Below are positions 1 to 10,883 of a stretch of DNA of 64,000 nucleotides, in pieces. How positions within the stretch are numbered: the first letter of the stretch is position 1; every line of letters starts with the position of its first letter. The DNA comes from Trichobilharzia regenti (Eukaryota; Platyhelminthes; Trematoda; Strigeidida; Schistosomatidae): the NCBI GenBank assembly GCA_944472135.2, contig OX235267.1, forward strand, positions 16,227,452 to 16,291,451, read 5' to 3'. The notes under the pieces are model-generated. The model saw only the letters and a list, made by a program, of their open reading frames with translations. It searched no databases and was not told where the DNA came from. The translations under genes and the position numbers were made by a program.

Positions 1-204
1 ATGTGAATTGTCCTATATTGATTTTATTCAAATGTCTAATCATCAGTTATACTCATGTATATAAATGAAGTAAAAAGTTGTGTAAGTACCTAGGTATAAT
101 ATGATTATGATTGGCAATAATTTGTGCTCGAAACGTGGTCATCAGTTAATATTACTGTACAACACTACACTGTGTGGCACTTTATCAAAATAAAATCTTA
201 TCTA
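1..204 (+). repeat. PLE-associated tail repeat
   Basis: This non-coding stretch is repeated, diverged, at about 3768-3968 and 41660-41795. In both of those places it follows the GIY-YIG part of a Penelope-like element in the same orientation. It is therefore best read as the 3' untranslated tail of that PLE family, cut by the left window edge. It abuts a PLE reverse transcriptase on the opposite strand. Confidence 0.5.
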
Positions 205-1780
205 CAATGAAGTTTAACATATTGTTCCGTCTATTCGTTCAGTAATTAGGACGTCTTAAAAGGGGATAGAGTCATTTTCTTCTTCTTTCTTATTGAAACT
301 ATATGCTTGGATGTGCTCTATTGAATTTATCCAATATGTCCTTAGTCTCGCTTTCTTTCTTAACAACTATAAATGTATCGAGACATAACGGCATTAGAAA
401 TCAAGATTATGTATTGCAGCTTTAAATGGACCATTCTCCACTTTATTCATGAAAAAATCTGCTAGGAGTGGGCCTATTGGTGAACGAAATTTACGTTCAT
501 TGTACACCTTAAGAGAAGTTCCTTCAGGGACGACACAGGAATTCCAATCTCTATACCTTGAGTTATCAATTCATCACCTATGTAATCAACTGTTTCAATC
601 AAAGGCACATTGGTGAATAAGAAAGATGTACTCAGTGATATCATGTTGTATTTGTTCTTCACATTTAATTCCTGGATTCTTTCTACAAACTCATAACTAT
701 CTTTTACGCTATTTTTCACAAGTTTCTTATTTAACGGCTGTAAACGTTCCCTAAGCCATTTTGCAGTTGAATGGTATGGTGAGCTAGACATATCGATAAC
801 TGGTGTAAGTGACAAGTCGTTTTTGTGAATCTTTGGTAAGCCGTACAATCTGAGTATCAGCGTGCCTACAGGTTTTAGTGTTTCATACAAGGCAGGTGGA
901 ATATGGTCTTGTTGTTTCAAATTTTTTAAAGACTCTATAAACTGTCTCTCAGTCCTCTCCATTGCATCTTTGTTCGTTGTTAGTTTCTGAAATTTGCATG
1001 CATCACTTAATAAAGTCTCCATTTTACTAAGGTAATAAAACTTATCCATGGTAACGACTCCTGAGTCTTTTTTAAGTCTGGAGATCATTATATTCTCATT
1101 TGCATTCGATTTCTTTGGGTTAAAATTCCCTTTGTATTATCTCTACTATTCATGTATCTGTAACAAAAACCAACCGAAGTTGCCTTAAATCTGTAACCTA
1201 CTCATCTGATGAAGGCGTCAAGTCTGCAGTATGAGCATAAAAGTTTTCAAATTGAAATTGTGTGTCTATTTTATCGACTTTTATATTACTATCACAAAAT
1301 TGAAGACTGAGAGATAAGACTTCTGTCATATCTGTCATATCAAAGACCACACTGGAAAAGTTGAGGACATACGTTTCTGGATTGGGCGGAAAACGTGCTT
1401 CTGGCGTCGAATTGTCGAGGCTCAGAATAAGCTGGGTTCGTTTCTTTTCTATTCTTCTGTTAACGACATCATCAACATACTGCAGGAATAGCTGTTTCAG
1501 ATCATCCGGAAGTTTTTCTTCGGCGCGGAATCTATCTGTAATATTCTTTGTCAACTTAGTAACACATGAATTCAAAGAGTCAGTATGATTAAGAGCATGA
1601 CGCTTAAGTGTTCTTGAGTTTGGACGTACTCGACAACGACGTAGTGATTTCCAGTGAGCGGACTGTTTCAACATATTCAAGAATAAAATCTATAGACGTC
1701 GTCTCATCACTGAGCGAAACTTATGTGTTCGAAATAAATTAGTACAGCCCCTTAGTTTGCCATGGCCAACTACATAATAT
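205..1780 (-). pseudogene. Penelope-like element reverse transcriptase, decayed
   Basis: PLEs encode one protein with an N-terminal region, a reverse transcriptase (RT) and usually a C-terminal GIY-YIG endonuclease. An open stretch from 1088 to 474 contains the PLE hallmark YGLPKIHK (about 822-845) and SLSTSFLFTNVPL (about 600-640). Beyond it, in shifted frames down to about 230, are SPIGPLLADFFMNKVENGPFK, TFIVVKK and SIPFLDVLITERIDGT. Upstream, 1680-1198 gives 160 residues, including EVLSLSLQFC, that resemble the PLE N-terminal region. Stops and frameshifts at about 1089-1198 and below 474 make it non-functional. The GIY-YIG part is absent here. The RT assignment is firm; the exact ends are not. 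Confidence 0.85.
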
Positions 1781-2289
1781 ACATTGAATTTTTAAAAACA
1801 AGTTTTTCCCTCCCCTTCTATTTGATCTTTGTTAATTTTTTCATTTCTAGCTAATTCTATCAACTTGTTTGCATCTTACGTAACTCTTCTGAGTCATCCT
1901 ATTCTTCTTAGTCATCATTGAAATCTTACAAATTTCTTGATTATTGTAAATAACTTATTTCTAACACTTACAAATTAATTAAGTCATCTTGAATTCCGTA
2001 ATTAATTCCTCTCATCCCTCATTGCTTTATAACTTAGATATCTTGTTACTAACATCTATAAGTTATCTGTCTTCATGGCCTTTGGCCCCTTAATTTCAAC
2101 TCCGCCTATACCTGAAATCGATTAACTAAAAAAACTCCTTGATTGTTAAAACATTTTGATGTAAAATACCATATATATATCAGTGTAGATCCAGTCGATG
2201 ATGAGAAAGTAATTGAAGTGAAGGAATGCATATTTCTTCCTTCAATCTCTTGATTTTTCTAAATGCGTAAATGGGAATTCGGAGTTATA
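1781..2289. other. AT-rich stretch, nothing recognised
   Basis: No convincing coding, RNA or mobile-element signature was seen on either strand. Confidence 0.4.
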
Positions 2290-3050
2290 GAGAAGACACA
2301 GGCGATGAGGGCAACCGACACATCAGCCAACGACGATGATAACAAGAGTAACAACATGCACCAATCACTATCAATGGAATACATTTAAAAGAGGTCACTC
2401 ATCACTTTACTTCACTTATCTCGCCTTCGCAGTATCGTTCCAACTGCCGGTGGTGACACGGATGAGAATGTCAAAACCAGGCAGTCTCAGAAAGGCGAGA
2501 CAGACATCGATTACTCTCAAATCTGTGTGGAAACCTGCTACCCACTCAACACAACGAGGGAAATTCGGAATGTGTTCAACAGCAATCTAGTTAAGTCAGT
2601 CAACCAGTCAGTGATTCTTCTATATGAATAAGAAAATAGGCCAACGCGTCACGTGGATCATTTGGAACAAGCTAGTGTAGACTATCATCGTCAGCTGCCT
2701 TAGTTGACTGTATACTGAAGATGACATGGCGAGCTGACTGGATTAGAAGAAGGAAACTGTGGGAACGAACCAATGGGGAAGCTACTGGTGGAGAAATGTT
2801 CCGAGGAAGATAGAGATGGATTGGACACACGCTGTGGAGATGGCTGGATGATTCTGTGCTTCAGTTTCAACATCGAGTGTAACCGGAATGGGAAACGACG
2901 AGTTGGAGAGTGAGTTTGACACTGAAAAGATTGTGTGAGTAGAAAATGGGTGCTTCCAGGCATCCGTGGGAGTGAGCTAAAAATGACTACGAAGAACGGT
3001 ACGAAATGGAGATGTGCAGTTAAAGCTTTGTATTCCGATCAAAATCTAAT
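2290..3050 (+). pseudogene. RTE/SR2-like LINE, 3' fragment
   Basis: Broken frames match the C-terminal part of the RTE-type polyprotein seen more clearly at 4735-5972 and 48986-50645. These include a segment around ENVKTRQSQKGETDIDYSQI and a terminal KWRCAVKALYSD. The piece is 5'-truncated, as is usual for target-primed insertion. It carries several stops and lacks the catalytic RT core. Confidence 0.7.
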
Positions 3051-3189
3051 GGAATAACCATATATATTCAATAATTAATATAATTTGCATCCACGGCTAA
3101 TTAACCTATAAAGATTTGAGGTAAAACATGATCCATGTTGAATAGAATGAAATTTTGATGACTCCACTACACAGGCTCTGAAGACTAAA

Positions 3190-3975
3190 GGACCCTATAG
3201 GTTGACCCAATTAAACAAAATAATACAATTTACAAAATACCTTGCAATGACTGTGAGTCAGGTCAACTACATAAGTCACACCAGTAGACTGGGAGTAGTC
3301 GGATTGTTGGAATATAAGAATTTAGTGGCTAAGTTTGGAATGGTTGACCCCGCGAAGACAGATGAGTAATTAAGAAGAATGCTCAGCAGCAATCGCACTG
3401 CATGCATTAACATACAACCAAACAATGGTGGGGTGTGAGGGAGTTACAATTCTAAGAAGTAATCTAGGTAGGTGGAGAGAGAGAGGTTGACTACTGAATC
3501 CTGCCTGCTTCATCAAGTCTACACACCGAACACGTGCAACAGAAATGAATCAATGCAAATACCACAGATATGCATGGAAGATATTATTACCACCAGTCAG
3601 TCAGTCAGTCAAATCAGAGGAGGATAATAGCTAATCTTAAATTGTATTCTATTTCAATTCAATTCACGTACATCACAACATTCTAACAAGTTACTTATTT
3701 CTATTATAAAAACACTAGTTTCATTTCCTATCTGATTGTATTTGATTGATAACACTCATATTATTATTTCTGAATGTGCTTTATCTTACATTGATTTTTA
3801 TTCAAACATCCAATCTGCAATGTTACTCATGTATATAAATGAAGTAAAAAGTTGTATGTTAGTGTCTTGGTATGATATGATTATGATTGGCAGTAATTTG
3901 TGCCTGAAAGATGGTCATCGTTTAATATTGCTGTGTAACACTGTGTGGCACTTTATCAAAATATAATCTTATCTA
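3190..3975 (+). pseudogene. PLE C-terminal (GIY-YIG) fragment plus tail
   Basis: At about 3226 the frame reads NTIYKIPCNDCESGQLHKSH. This is the cysteine-containing entry into a GIY-YIG domain as found at the end of PLE proteins, here with the YIG motif degraded. Later traces such as LGRWRER and CFIKSTHRT match the C-terminal end of this PLE group. The copies at 39908-40235 (minus) and 40290-41660 (plus) are homologous. From about 3768 it continues into the same tail repeat as 1-204. Confidence 0.65.
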
Positions 3976-4734
3976 TAATGGAGTCTTACTCTACCACCAC
4001 AGTGCCCAAGTTTCATACTTATTTGAAAAATGTGATGAATCGATTATATCCGAGACAGATTTGTAGAGAAACTAGAGAAAACTTACATCTACAGACATGA
4101 TTCTGTATTTATTACAACGTAAAATCAATAAATCGATGTACGTATTAGAGGCCTTATATACATATAGAAGGGATTCTATTCTATTATGTTACTGAACAAT
4201 AGAATAGGAACTCCTTTGAAAAAACAACCTCAATAAACTGAAGAACTTCGTATAAGTATCGATCTTTTGGAGTTCAGCTTTTTAACAGTTTGTCTATCTT
4301 TTTCTGAGTGAAAAAACCCAACCAAATTTGCATATTAGACTATGTAACAAATGCATAGTGATATTTACTATTCGTCAGTCGATATAAGTAGTTGAAAATC
4401 ATTCACATTAGGCTGTAGTGCTTACTACTGTGTTTCACAAAGGTAAGACAGATGAATCGCTTCAAAATAAATAAATTGTCGGTATCTACTTCAATTAACT
4501 AGCAATGCATAAGAATCAGGCTTGCAATCTTCACCTTGAAGTACGTAATATTTGCGAGTTGCTAATTTGATAGCGAATGGCAGTCTCCTTCATTGGTACA
4601 ATTCATAGGTGAACATGTCAATCAGTCAGCTCGCTTGTTTCAATTTCATGCCTTGTCACTGTTATATAACGGGTAACCTGAATACATTTTAATATCTGAT
4701 GTTAGATGTTATGTAAGAATGAACCATATCATCA
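3976..4734. other. No recognised feature
   Basis: AT-rich sequence with no supported gene or recognisable repeat. Confidence 0.4.
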
Positions 4735-5972
4735 CTGAGAAGAGCTTCGAATGGCAGTCACATCTCTCTCTACCTCAACTTCATTGACTTCGAATAGGCC
4801 TTCAACAGTGCAGCATCGATCGAGAGTTGATTCGGAAACTACTTTGCTACCACCTCAATCAACAGTTGAACGACAATGCTGAATGCCAAGTAATTTACAA
4901 TGAGAAACTCATGGAATCATTCGAAGAAGTCAAGAATGGAGTAAGACAAGGCTGCCTATATCTCCTATGATTTTCCAGATTGAGAACGGTAGACTGGATA
5001 ATGCGACAAAAGATAGTGGTGGGCAACGAGTAAACAGGCATAAAATGGACCCACACAAAAAATAACTTCGAGGATCTGAATTTCTTTGATGATACATGTC
5101 TGATTTCCCGCAAACTGGAAGATATGCAAGTGAAAAGCAACAAGTTGGCATAAGAAGCATCCAGAGAAGACAGGGCTTCAGGTGAACGTAGAGAAAGTAG
5201 GGGTTGTGAAGATTCCTGCCTGCCAACACAAAACAGCAACAAAAACAGACAACAATCAACATAAATGTGAGAAATCTGGAAGAAGCGACCTTCATCACCT
5301 ATTAACCTACCTACCTACCTACCTGGAAAGCATTGTTCCAACTACAAGTGGACGGAACTGTTGAGGATGTCAATGCAGAGAGGATAGGGAAAGCAAGACA
5401 AGCTTGCATCCCTCCCAAGTCTGTGTGGAGATCAACAGCACTACTCAGCACTCAGCATGAAAATGAAAATAAGATCCGGATTTTCGACTCCAATGTGAAG
5501 TCAGTGCTACTAACTATATGGATCAGAGACTTGGCGCCCCATCATGAAAAGCACTCCGAACAAAGTACACACCTTCATCAACAGCTGTCTTCGCTCAATA
5601 CTACTCAAGATCAGGTGGCCGGCCGACCAGAAAAGATCAGCAACAGAGACCTCTAGGAGCGAACCAACCCAGCAGGAACCAATTGTACAACAAATAAGCA
5701 GGAAGAAACGGAGGCGGATTGGAGGCCATATTCTGAGAAAACAAACCATCATCAAGTGACATCACACGCCGGTCCATTGCTCGAGTGGAACCCGAATGGG
5801 AAGCAGCGAGCTGATCGTCAGTGCGAGGGTGGGGTGACATGGAGGAGGTGATGTAAAGAGAAGATGAAAGCATGTGAGCAGACGTGGAGCCAAGTGAAAA
5901 CATTGGCAGAGAATTGAACGCAATGGAGACGTTCGGCTGAAGCTCTATGTTCCTCTAGGAACTAAAAAAAAT
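4735..5972 (+). pseudogene. RTE/SR2-like LINE, RT-to-3'-end remnant
   Basis: Fragments of the RT core (TSLTSNRPSTVQHRSRVD and the EVKNGVRQG-like region) are followed by the C-terminal domain: VEDVNAERIGKARQACIPPKSV, then HQQLSSLNTTQDQVAGRPEK, then RTQPAGTNCTTNKQEE. Multiple frameshifts are present. At 5303-5324 there are about five copies of the CCTA tetranucleotide. They sit at the same point of the element where the copy at 52590-54930 carries a 0.92-kb array. The end near 5972 follows the RTE pattern of a 'tatgttcctctaggaact' motif and an A-rich tail. Confidence 0.75.
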
Positions 5973-6696
5973 AATGTTTATTACTTATTATTATGCAATA
6001 ATGAATTATTGAAAAACCGCAGCTGAAGAATTGACAGAACATGATGAGGGAAAACCTGATGCTATGAGAATGCCTTACAAAAATCTCGATTCATCCCTGA
6101 TGCAAACCTCCACCATAGCACATTAATTTTTCCCTTCATATCTAAGAAACTCCTTCATTATTCTGTAGTCATCTATACTTCTAAGGACAGTCTGTTTTGT
6201 GAGATGATTCAAAGCTATGTAAATTAGGCCCAAAAGGCTTTCATAAAAAAATAGCTTAGTTTTTCCATCATTCTTAGGATATTTCATGTGACCAAAAGTG
6301 GATAATGAAAAATAGATACTACTAACAACAACACTTATAGTGCGATTGAAAAGAAAAAAACCCAGATGCCCTTAACTGGCCATTGACGACAATTGTTCTC
6401 CTTCAATAACTCCAACTTCAATAAGCTATACAAAAAATGTGTTGTATTCAGAAGACAAAGACTGTTTGTCGTGTGACTCTAAAGATGACATCATCATCAT
6501 CATCATTTCAGTCAATTTTTATTTTTCCTAGGGATAATTGAAAAAGAAAAACCAACATTCTTTTAAATCTCATCAGAGAAAAAAACAACTTCAAAAGACT
6601 GAGTTTAGTGAACAAAGAACACTGCTTTGGATAATCCCTTCTTCATCAAGTTCTATATGCATCCACAATAATTAAAGAATTAGGGTTATTAACAAC
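5973..6696. other. Non-genic; short ATC repeat and PLE-terminal-like repeat F
   Basis: Mostly AT-rich. A short (ATC)n tract lies at about 6487-6506. At about 6565-6680, minus strand, there is a copy of repeat F, the motif 'gatgaagaag' followed by 'aaaagaatattctttg'. Other copies occur at 38690-38800, 42060-42180, 50660-50770 and 59870-59960, several of them next to PLE ends. Confidence 0.45.
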
Positions 6697-6796
6697 ACTA
6701 ATCATTTTATTCAAGTGTTGGTTTGTAGGGATTTGATTGATTTCAGGATTTCATCATGAGCTGACATTAGTTAGAGAACCTTTGGAAAACCTGGGA

Positions 6797-6842
6797 GTAC
6801 TGGACAGCTGTTTCGTCCTAGTTTGGGACTCTTCATCAGTAC
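6797..6842 (-). ncRNA. Hammerhead ribozyme remnant (C3 to A)
   Basis: The layout is type I hammerhead: stem I gtactg/cagtac, stem II gtcc/ggac, GAAA, and a palindromic stem III (acag/ctgt) before the GUC cleavage triplet. The core reads AUGAAGA where CUGANGA is expected. The C3 change should abolish cleavage, because C3 pairs with G8. Confidence 0.6.
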
Positions 6843-7046
6843 GCACCCACCGGGATTCGAACCCAGGACCTTCCGGTTACAAGGCGAGCTCGTATACCAT
6901 TAAGCCACTGGGACATAGCGGTCGCGCTATGTCGTGAATTGGCAGAAGTTAGAATTCAAGGACCATTGGATCGGGTCCCAGTGGCTTAATGGTATACGAG
7001 CTCGCCTTGTAACCGGAAGGTCCTGGGTTCGAATCCCGGTGGGTGC

Positions 7047-7092
7047 GTACTGCTGAGGAGTCCCAAACTAGGACAAAACAGCTGTCCAGTAC
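7047..7092 (+). ncRNA. Hammerhead ribozyme remnant (G12 to A)
   Basis: Stem I gtactg/cagtac, core CUGAGGA, stem II gtcc/ggac, then AAAA instead of GAAA, a palindromic stem III and a GUC site. The core strand is intact, but the G12 substitution is expected to inactivate it. Confidence 0.65.
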
Positions 7093-7169
7093 TCCCAGGT
7101 TTTCCAATGGTTCTCTAACTAATGTCAGCTCATGATGAAATCCTGAAACTAATCATTTTAATTACATTG

Positions 7170-7650
7170 ACAAGTATTGGTTTTTATAAGACATTTTGTT
7201 TGATTGGTTAGAAGATTTCATCATGAACTAACATCACTTAGGTGAACCATTGGAAAACCAACAGGGATTAATGGACAAATGTTTCATCTGCTTAGTTTGA
7301 GACTCTTCAGCAGGACTCACCTACACACCCCACCACCAGGACTCGAAAACAGGATATTCTGGTAACAAGGCGAGCTAGCTCGTAAACCATTAAGCTAATA
7401 GCACACAACTGATCTAATGGCCAGCCAGCATTCAACTGTTTGATACCTAGCTACTGGGAACCAACTCAATATCCTTTGAGGAACTACACTGGTTGATGAC
7501 ATTGGCTGATGGTCGATCTAAAATTTTCAATTAATAGATGTTGAAGTTCACAGACCATTAAGTCAAGCCCCAATGGCTGAATGATCTGTGCGCTTGGTTT
7601 GTAGCCAGAAGGTCCTGGGTTTGAAATTTCAGCAGGTATGGCCATTTTGT
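7170..7650. repeat. Old family A SINE head-to-head pair
   Basis: A diverged minus copy (about 7170-7440, including 'gactcttcagcagg') faces a partial plus copy (about 7543-7640, with 'agaaggtcctgggtttgaa'). The arrangement matches the better-preserved composites, but no TSD could be recognised. Confidence 0.55.
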
Positions 7651-7659
7651 TAACTTCAC

Positions 7660-8099
7660 TTCTTTTCCCATATAAATAAGTTTGACAAGTGAACATTTGA
7701 TTAGCTAATCCTTTAGTGTATGAAATGTGAAAGGTGAAGAGTTCGAATATTGGTGAAACATTACCACTCATAAATGGGATCCCAAGCACATCCAGCTGAT
7801 GAGTAATACACAGGGTGAAAGATTCTCCAATGATAGCTATATCACCTAGCTGGACCAGGAGATATAACAACGAACTGTCGATGGTTAACTCCATTACAGA
7901 TAAGATTTTATTTTGATAAGGTGTCACGCAGTGTCATACAGTAATATTAACTGATGACCACATTTCGAACACAAACTATTGCCACTCATAATCATATCAC
8001 ATTATTATGGGGATGTTAGATAAACTGAAACTCTGGTAAATTCGATCTCTATAGCTTGAATTCAGTGTAATATTTTCTAGTGTATTTTTGTTTATTCGT
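7660..8099. other. No recognised feature
   Basis: An open stretch at 7927-7484 on the minus strand overlaps the old SINE and has no recognisable domain. Nothing else was seen. Confidence 0.4.
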
Positions 8100-8310
8100 T
8101 TACATTCCCAGTGGAATATAGGTCCTCATACTAGAACTTTGAAGATTCTGTAGGACTTGTATTAATTTTTACGGGATGGAGTTGCCAGCCTCATTCTCAA
8201 CTTTCCATTTTACAAGTCTCATTGCTGGTTTAGTGAGGTCAAAGTGTGCATCGGCTGGAGATCTAACCTTAAACCACGTGAATGGTTGGCAAGCATTCTA
8301 CCGCTATGCC
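8100..8310 (-). repeat. Family B tRNA-derived SINE, degenerate
   Basis: It matches, on the minus strand, the family B layout seen at 44169-44402. A tRNA-like head ('gcatagcggtagaatgc') is followed by 'cctttaccttgctaagccag'-like sequence and a tail containing 'gttccactgggaa'. Confidence 0.6.
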
Positions 8311-8319
8311 ACCGACGTC

Positions 8320-8460
8320 CTAACCAAAGAGTACTGGTCAGCGGTTTCACCCTAGTTTGGGATCGATTAGTAGTGCGTGCCCATTGCTTTTCGAACCCAG
8401 AACATTTCTGTTGCAAGGTGAACCCGTATACCATTCGGCCACTGCGACACACTAGAGTAT
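8320..8460 (-). repeat. Family A SINE, tRNA-like and HHR portion
   Basis: Diverged family A copy. The B-box-like 'gggttcgaaaagcaatggg' and the remnant 'atcccaaactagggtgaaac' are recognisable. The hammerhead core is destroyed. Confidence 0.55.
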
Positions 8461-8760
8461 TGGCGCCTTCATTGCTGAAATAATATGCTAAATTTACAGA
8501 AATAGGATAAATAAACAGACAATGTTAAATTAATTTGTCGGCGATAGCACCATGCTGAAAACAACAGTCTTTTTCCCATCAGGACGGTAATCACAGTTGT
8601 TCTTGGTTATTAATGGCATGAGTAACCAGTTCAGAATACCAACTGTCGCCAGCTTTTTGTACTTCGGTGATCAAAAGGTAAAATGTTCTAAAACCACGTA
8701 TATGATCCAGAGTTCCTTTCACTGCAGGCCAGTGCTAAACCTCGTAAAGTGGTAACCTAG

Positions 8761-8956
8761 TGAAAATAACACAACTGCAATGCGAAATTCAAAGTTTGGA
8801 GCTTTGTGTTCTACTCAGAATGGATCAAGCCAGCACGAAATACTCTCTTTTTGAACTTTTCATTAAAGCTATAGAAAATGACACTTCAGAGATTCAATAT
8901 CAATGTGAATCCATCGAAAAATATTTTGAATTGTATCTCTTGGGAGAAATCTCTAA
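8761..8956 (+). CDS. Candidate internal exon, unknown protein
   Basis: This uninterrupted frame begins directly after an AG (ggtaacctag) and stops at a textbook splice donor, GTAAGTGG, at 8957. The translation (about 65 residues, containing MDQASTKYSLFELFIKAIEN and ESIEKYFELYLLGEIS) has a balanced, helix-prone composition unlike the surrounding broken repeats. No domain was recognised. There is no upstream or downstream partner exon that I can identify, so it may be an unannotated exon, part of an unrecognised element, or chance. Confidence 0.25.
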
Positions 8957-8974
8957 GTAAGTGGAAATTTGTTT

Positions 8975-9430
8975 GGTGATCTTACATAATCTAAAACATT
9001 GATAGATAAATCTGTCTGTCTGTTTTCGAAATAGAACTTTGCACCGATGTGCGACAGTTCGAGTCGCCACACTTCATGTAGCACACAAAGCAAGAGAAGA
9101 AAGTAGAAGAAATGCATAATAAAGACAGTAAACAGAGGTGTGAGACAAAGGAATAGTAATAACGAAGAACAAAACAGTTCCATTGGAAATCATAAGTCAT
9201 AAGGAGTGGATGCATCTGCGCCACTGAGAATGATTTTGAGCCATATCACCAATTGTTTCCAACCATTGGTGTTTACCGTCCCTAAGACCCCAAACCGGAA
9301 GTCTACACCATCCTACGTGGTTTAGACTAATTGCTGGGGATTTCAATGACTGGTGCTATGTTTTGGTTTGACCGCCGCTGGCTCTTCTCTTACCTGACCC
9401 TATGTTAGCTGACATAACCCGAGGTTATAA
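8975..9430 (-). pseudogene. LINE 3' end (second LINE family)
   Basis: The minus strand reads LNHVGWCRLPVWGLRDGKHQ, then ETIGDMAQNHSQWRRCIHS, a typical C-terminal end of schistosome endonuclease/RT LINE polyproteins. A 3' untranslated segment follows, shared with 17690-17945. The RT core is not in this piece. Confidence 0.65.
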
Positions 9431-9657
9431 TCTTAATCGCCTCTATCTTCTCCATATTTACTGAAAGCACTGCTTTCTTTTCCTGCCTCTTCCCCCAACT
9501 TGTTAGTCCTCGCCACTGACTCCTCGAATTCATGTAACATTAAAAGTAAATCGTCTGCCAGTCTAGATATTTCGGGGCAACAGTGTCGCACCAGAGTATT
9601 CCAGTTTCCTCTAATTCCCTCCATTGAATGTTGCATGACAGAGTCTACCACAATTGG
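9431..9657 (-). pseudogene. LINE RT palm fragment
   Basis: An open stretch reads IFPIVVDSVMQHSMEGIRGN, then CCPEISRLADDLLLMLHEFE, then ESVART. The ADD box fits the RT catalytic YADD motif with a changed first residue. The neighbouring segment on the plus strand at 11627-11760 encodes a related peptide, so the two flank the large inverted repeat symmetrically. Confidence 0.6.
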
Positions 9658-10408
9658 GAATATATTCGGTGATACCAACTATTCCCCAGCTGTCATATTA
9701 ATCCATTATCAAATATTACCCATGAAATTATTCACCCTCTCCTCCTACCTGTATGGCTCTCTCCCTCTCTCTCGAAACAACTTCGATTTATACTGACTGA
9801 ATGCCAGTTCACTTCAGTCGAAATATCTAACAAACTGTTCATTAATCTGTCGAATAAATCTTGTTTATATTACACATATATATAAATGGAGACTAAATAG
9901 TAGGCAGAATAATTTGAAAAATAAAAAAATAAATAAATTCTACACAACCAACCCACAAATTATGAAATCAATTTCAGATTTTCACAACAGCCTACTCAGT
10001 TGTTCCCGCCTTCCAACTTATGTAGGATGTAATGATAGACAATTGGAACCAATTGGCTAGATAACCTGGATCTAGGTTCCATGCCTCCTGACAGTGGGAT
10101 TCACTAGTTAACAAAACGTATCTGTAACCACGAATGAATGAATTGGTTTCTCTGTAATGTTCCTCAGTGCTGTGGTCCAAAACATCTCCCCTTAGATATC
10201 CTGACTTAAGGTGATAATGAGTTTCCTAGCCTTGTTAGTACATTGCAGACTGAATCGATAAAATTCGTTTAGGCCGTGTAGGGGTGGTTAGGAATTACTG
10301 TGTTGACTTCGATCGAATAACAAATCAGAATAAACAAGGATGGCGTTACCTCTTGCTTGTACAGAAAATAATTCAGTGTCCAATGGTATCCAACAAGGAG
10401 GCCCACTG
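9658..10408 (+). repeat. Large inverted repeat, left arm
   Basis: The arm is nearly identical to the reverse complement of 10884-11615. For example, 9992-10180 and 11111-11299 encode the same 62-residue open stretch on opposite strands. Differences were seen mainly near the outer end, around 9780-9800. The arm includes LINE-like sequence ending in the RT motif NGIQQGGP. Confidence 0.85.
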
Positions 10409-10883
10409 TCCCTCACGTCTCTTTATTTTCATCATACATATACTAATAGTACTAACCCTAAATGACTTCAGAGACTAAGGGATCAGCTTGTTACCAGGTG
10501 ATTGTCTGTATTATGTAGAATATGTATATGATACAGTCCTCTCTCCTAGATGAAGACGCTGACAAATAGAATAGAGTCTTCTGAACAACTTGAGCAGCAA
10601 CAAAACAATGTTTCGTGTGCTCTTTGCAGCTGTTGAATGTAACGTGATGATACAGGACCCGTTCGCGTTGCCAGAATCCATAAAGCTTACACAGGAAGAC
10701 GAAAGAAAGAATAAAGAGATTCGATAAACGATAACAAACATAAATGGTTTGGAGAAGGAATTGTAACGTGGATGAACAGTACGGTTTTATTGGATATGGA
10801 TGATCATTAAACGGAGTGTGTATGAATTCATCTGCACCACTGAGAACGATTTGAATCCATGTCATCAGTTGTCTCCAGTCATT
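10409..10883 (+). pseudogene. LINE RT remnant in the inverted-repeat spacer
   Basis: The frame continues from the left arm (NGIQQGGPLS, then YVEYVYDTVL), a decayed RT palm comparable with the DLEYADDTALAPR region at 16860-16910. From about 10745 the minus strand carries NDWRQLMTWIQ, a LINE C-terminal end. The spacer therefore joins two opposed LINE pieces. Confidence 0.55.

Larger units (their letters stand above)
6697..7160. mobile_element. Family A SINE-like HHR composite, head-to-head, with TSD
   Basis: Two family A copies face each other: minus at 6710-6913 and plus at about 6955-7147. Each contains a tRNA-like part with a B-box-like motif (ggttcgaatccc), then a hammerhead region, then a tail. 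The insert 6710-7147 (438 bp) is flanked by the 13-bp repeat ACTAATCATTTTA at 6697-6709 and 7148-7160. This shows that the inverted pair inserted as one unit. The centre contains an 8-bp hairpin stem (acatagcg / cgctatgt) at about 6913-6932. The left end begins 'ttcaagtgttggtttgtagg', the same as the insertion at 45684. Confidence 0.85.

Noticed and set aside
4895..5298. Two overlapping hydrophobic frames on the minus strand
   Set aside because: They are antisense shadows of the RTE remnant at 4735-5972.
8521..8700. Minus-strand coding fragment with NWLLMPLITKNNCDYRPDG
   Set aside because: It reads plausibly for about 50 codons but has no family match, no splice sites that I could place and an interrupting stop upstream. 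Evidence was too weak to list.
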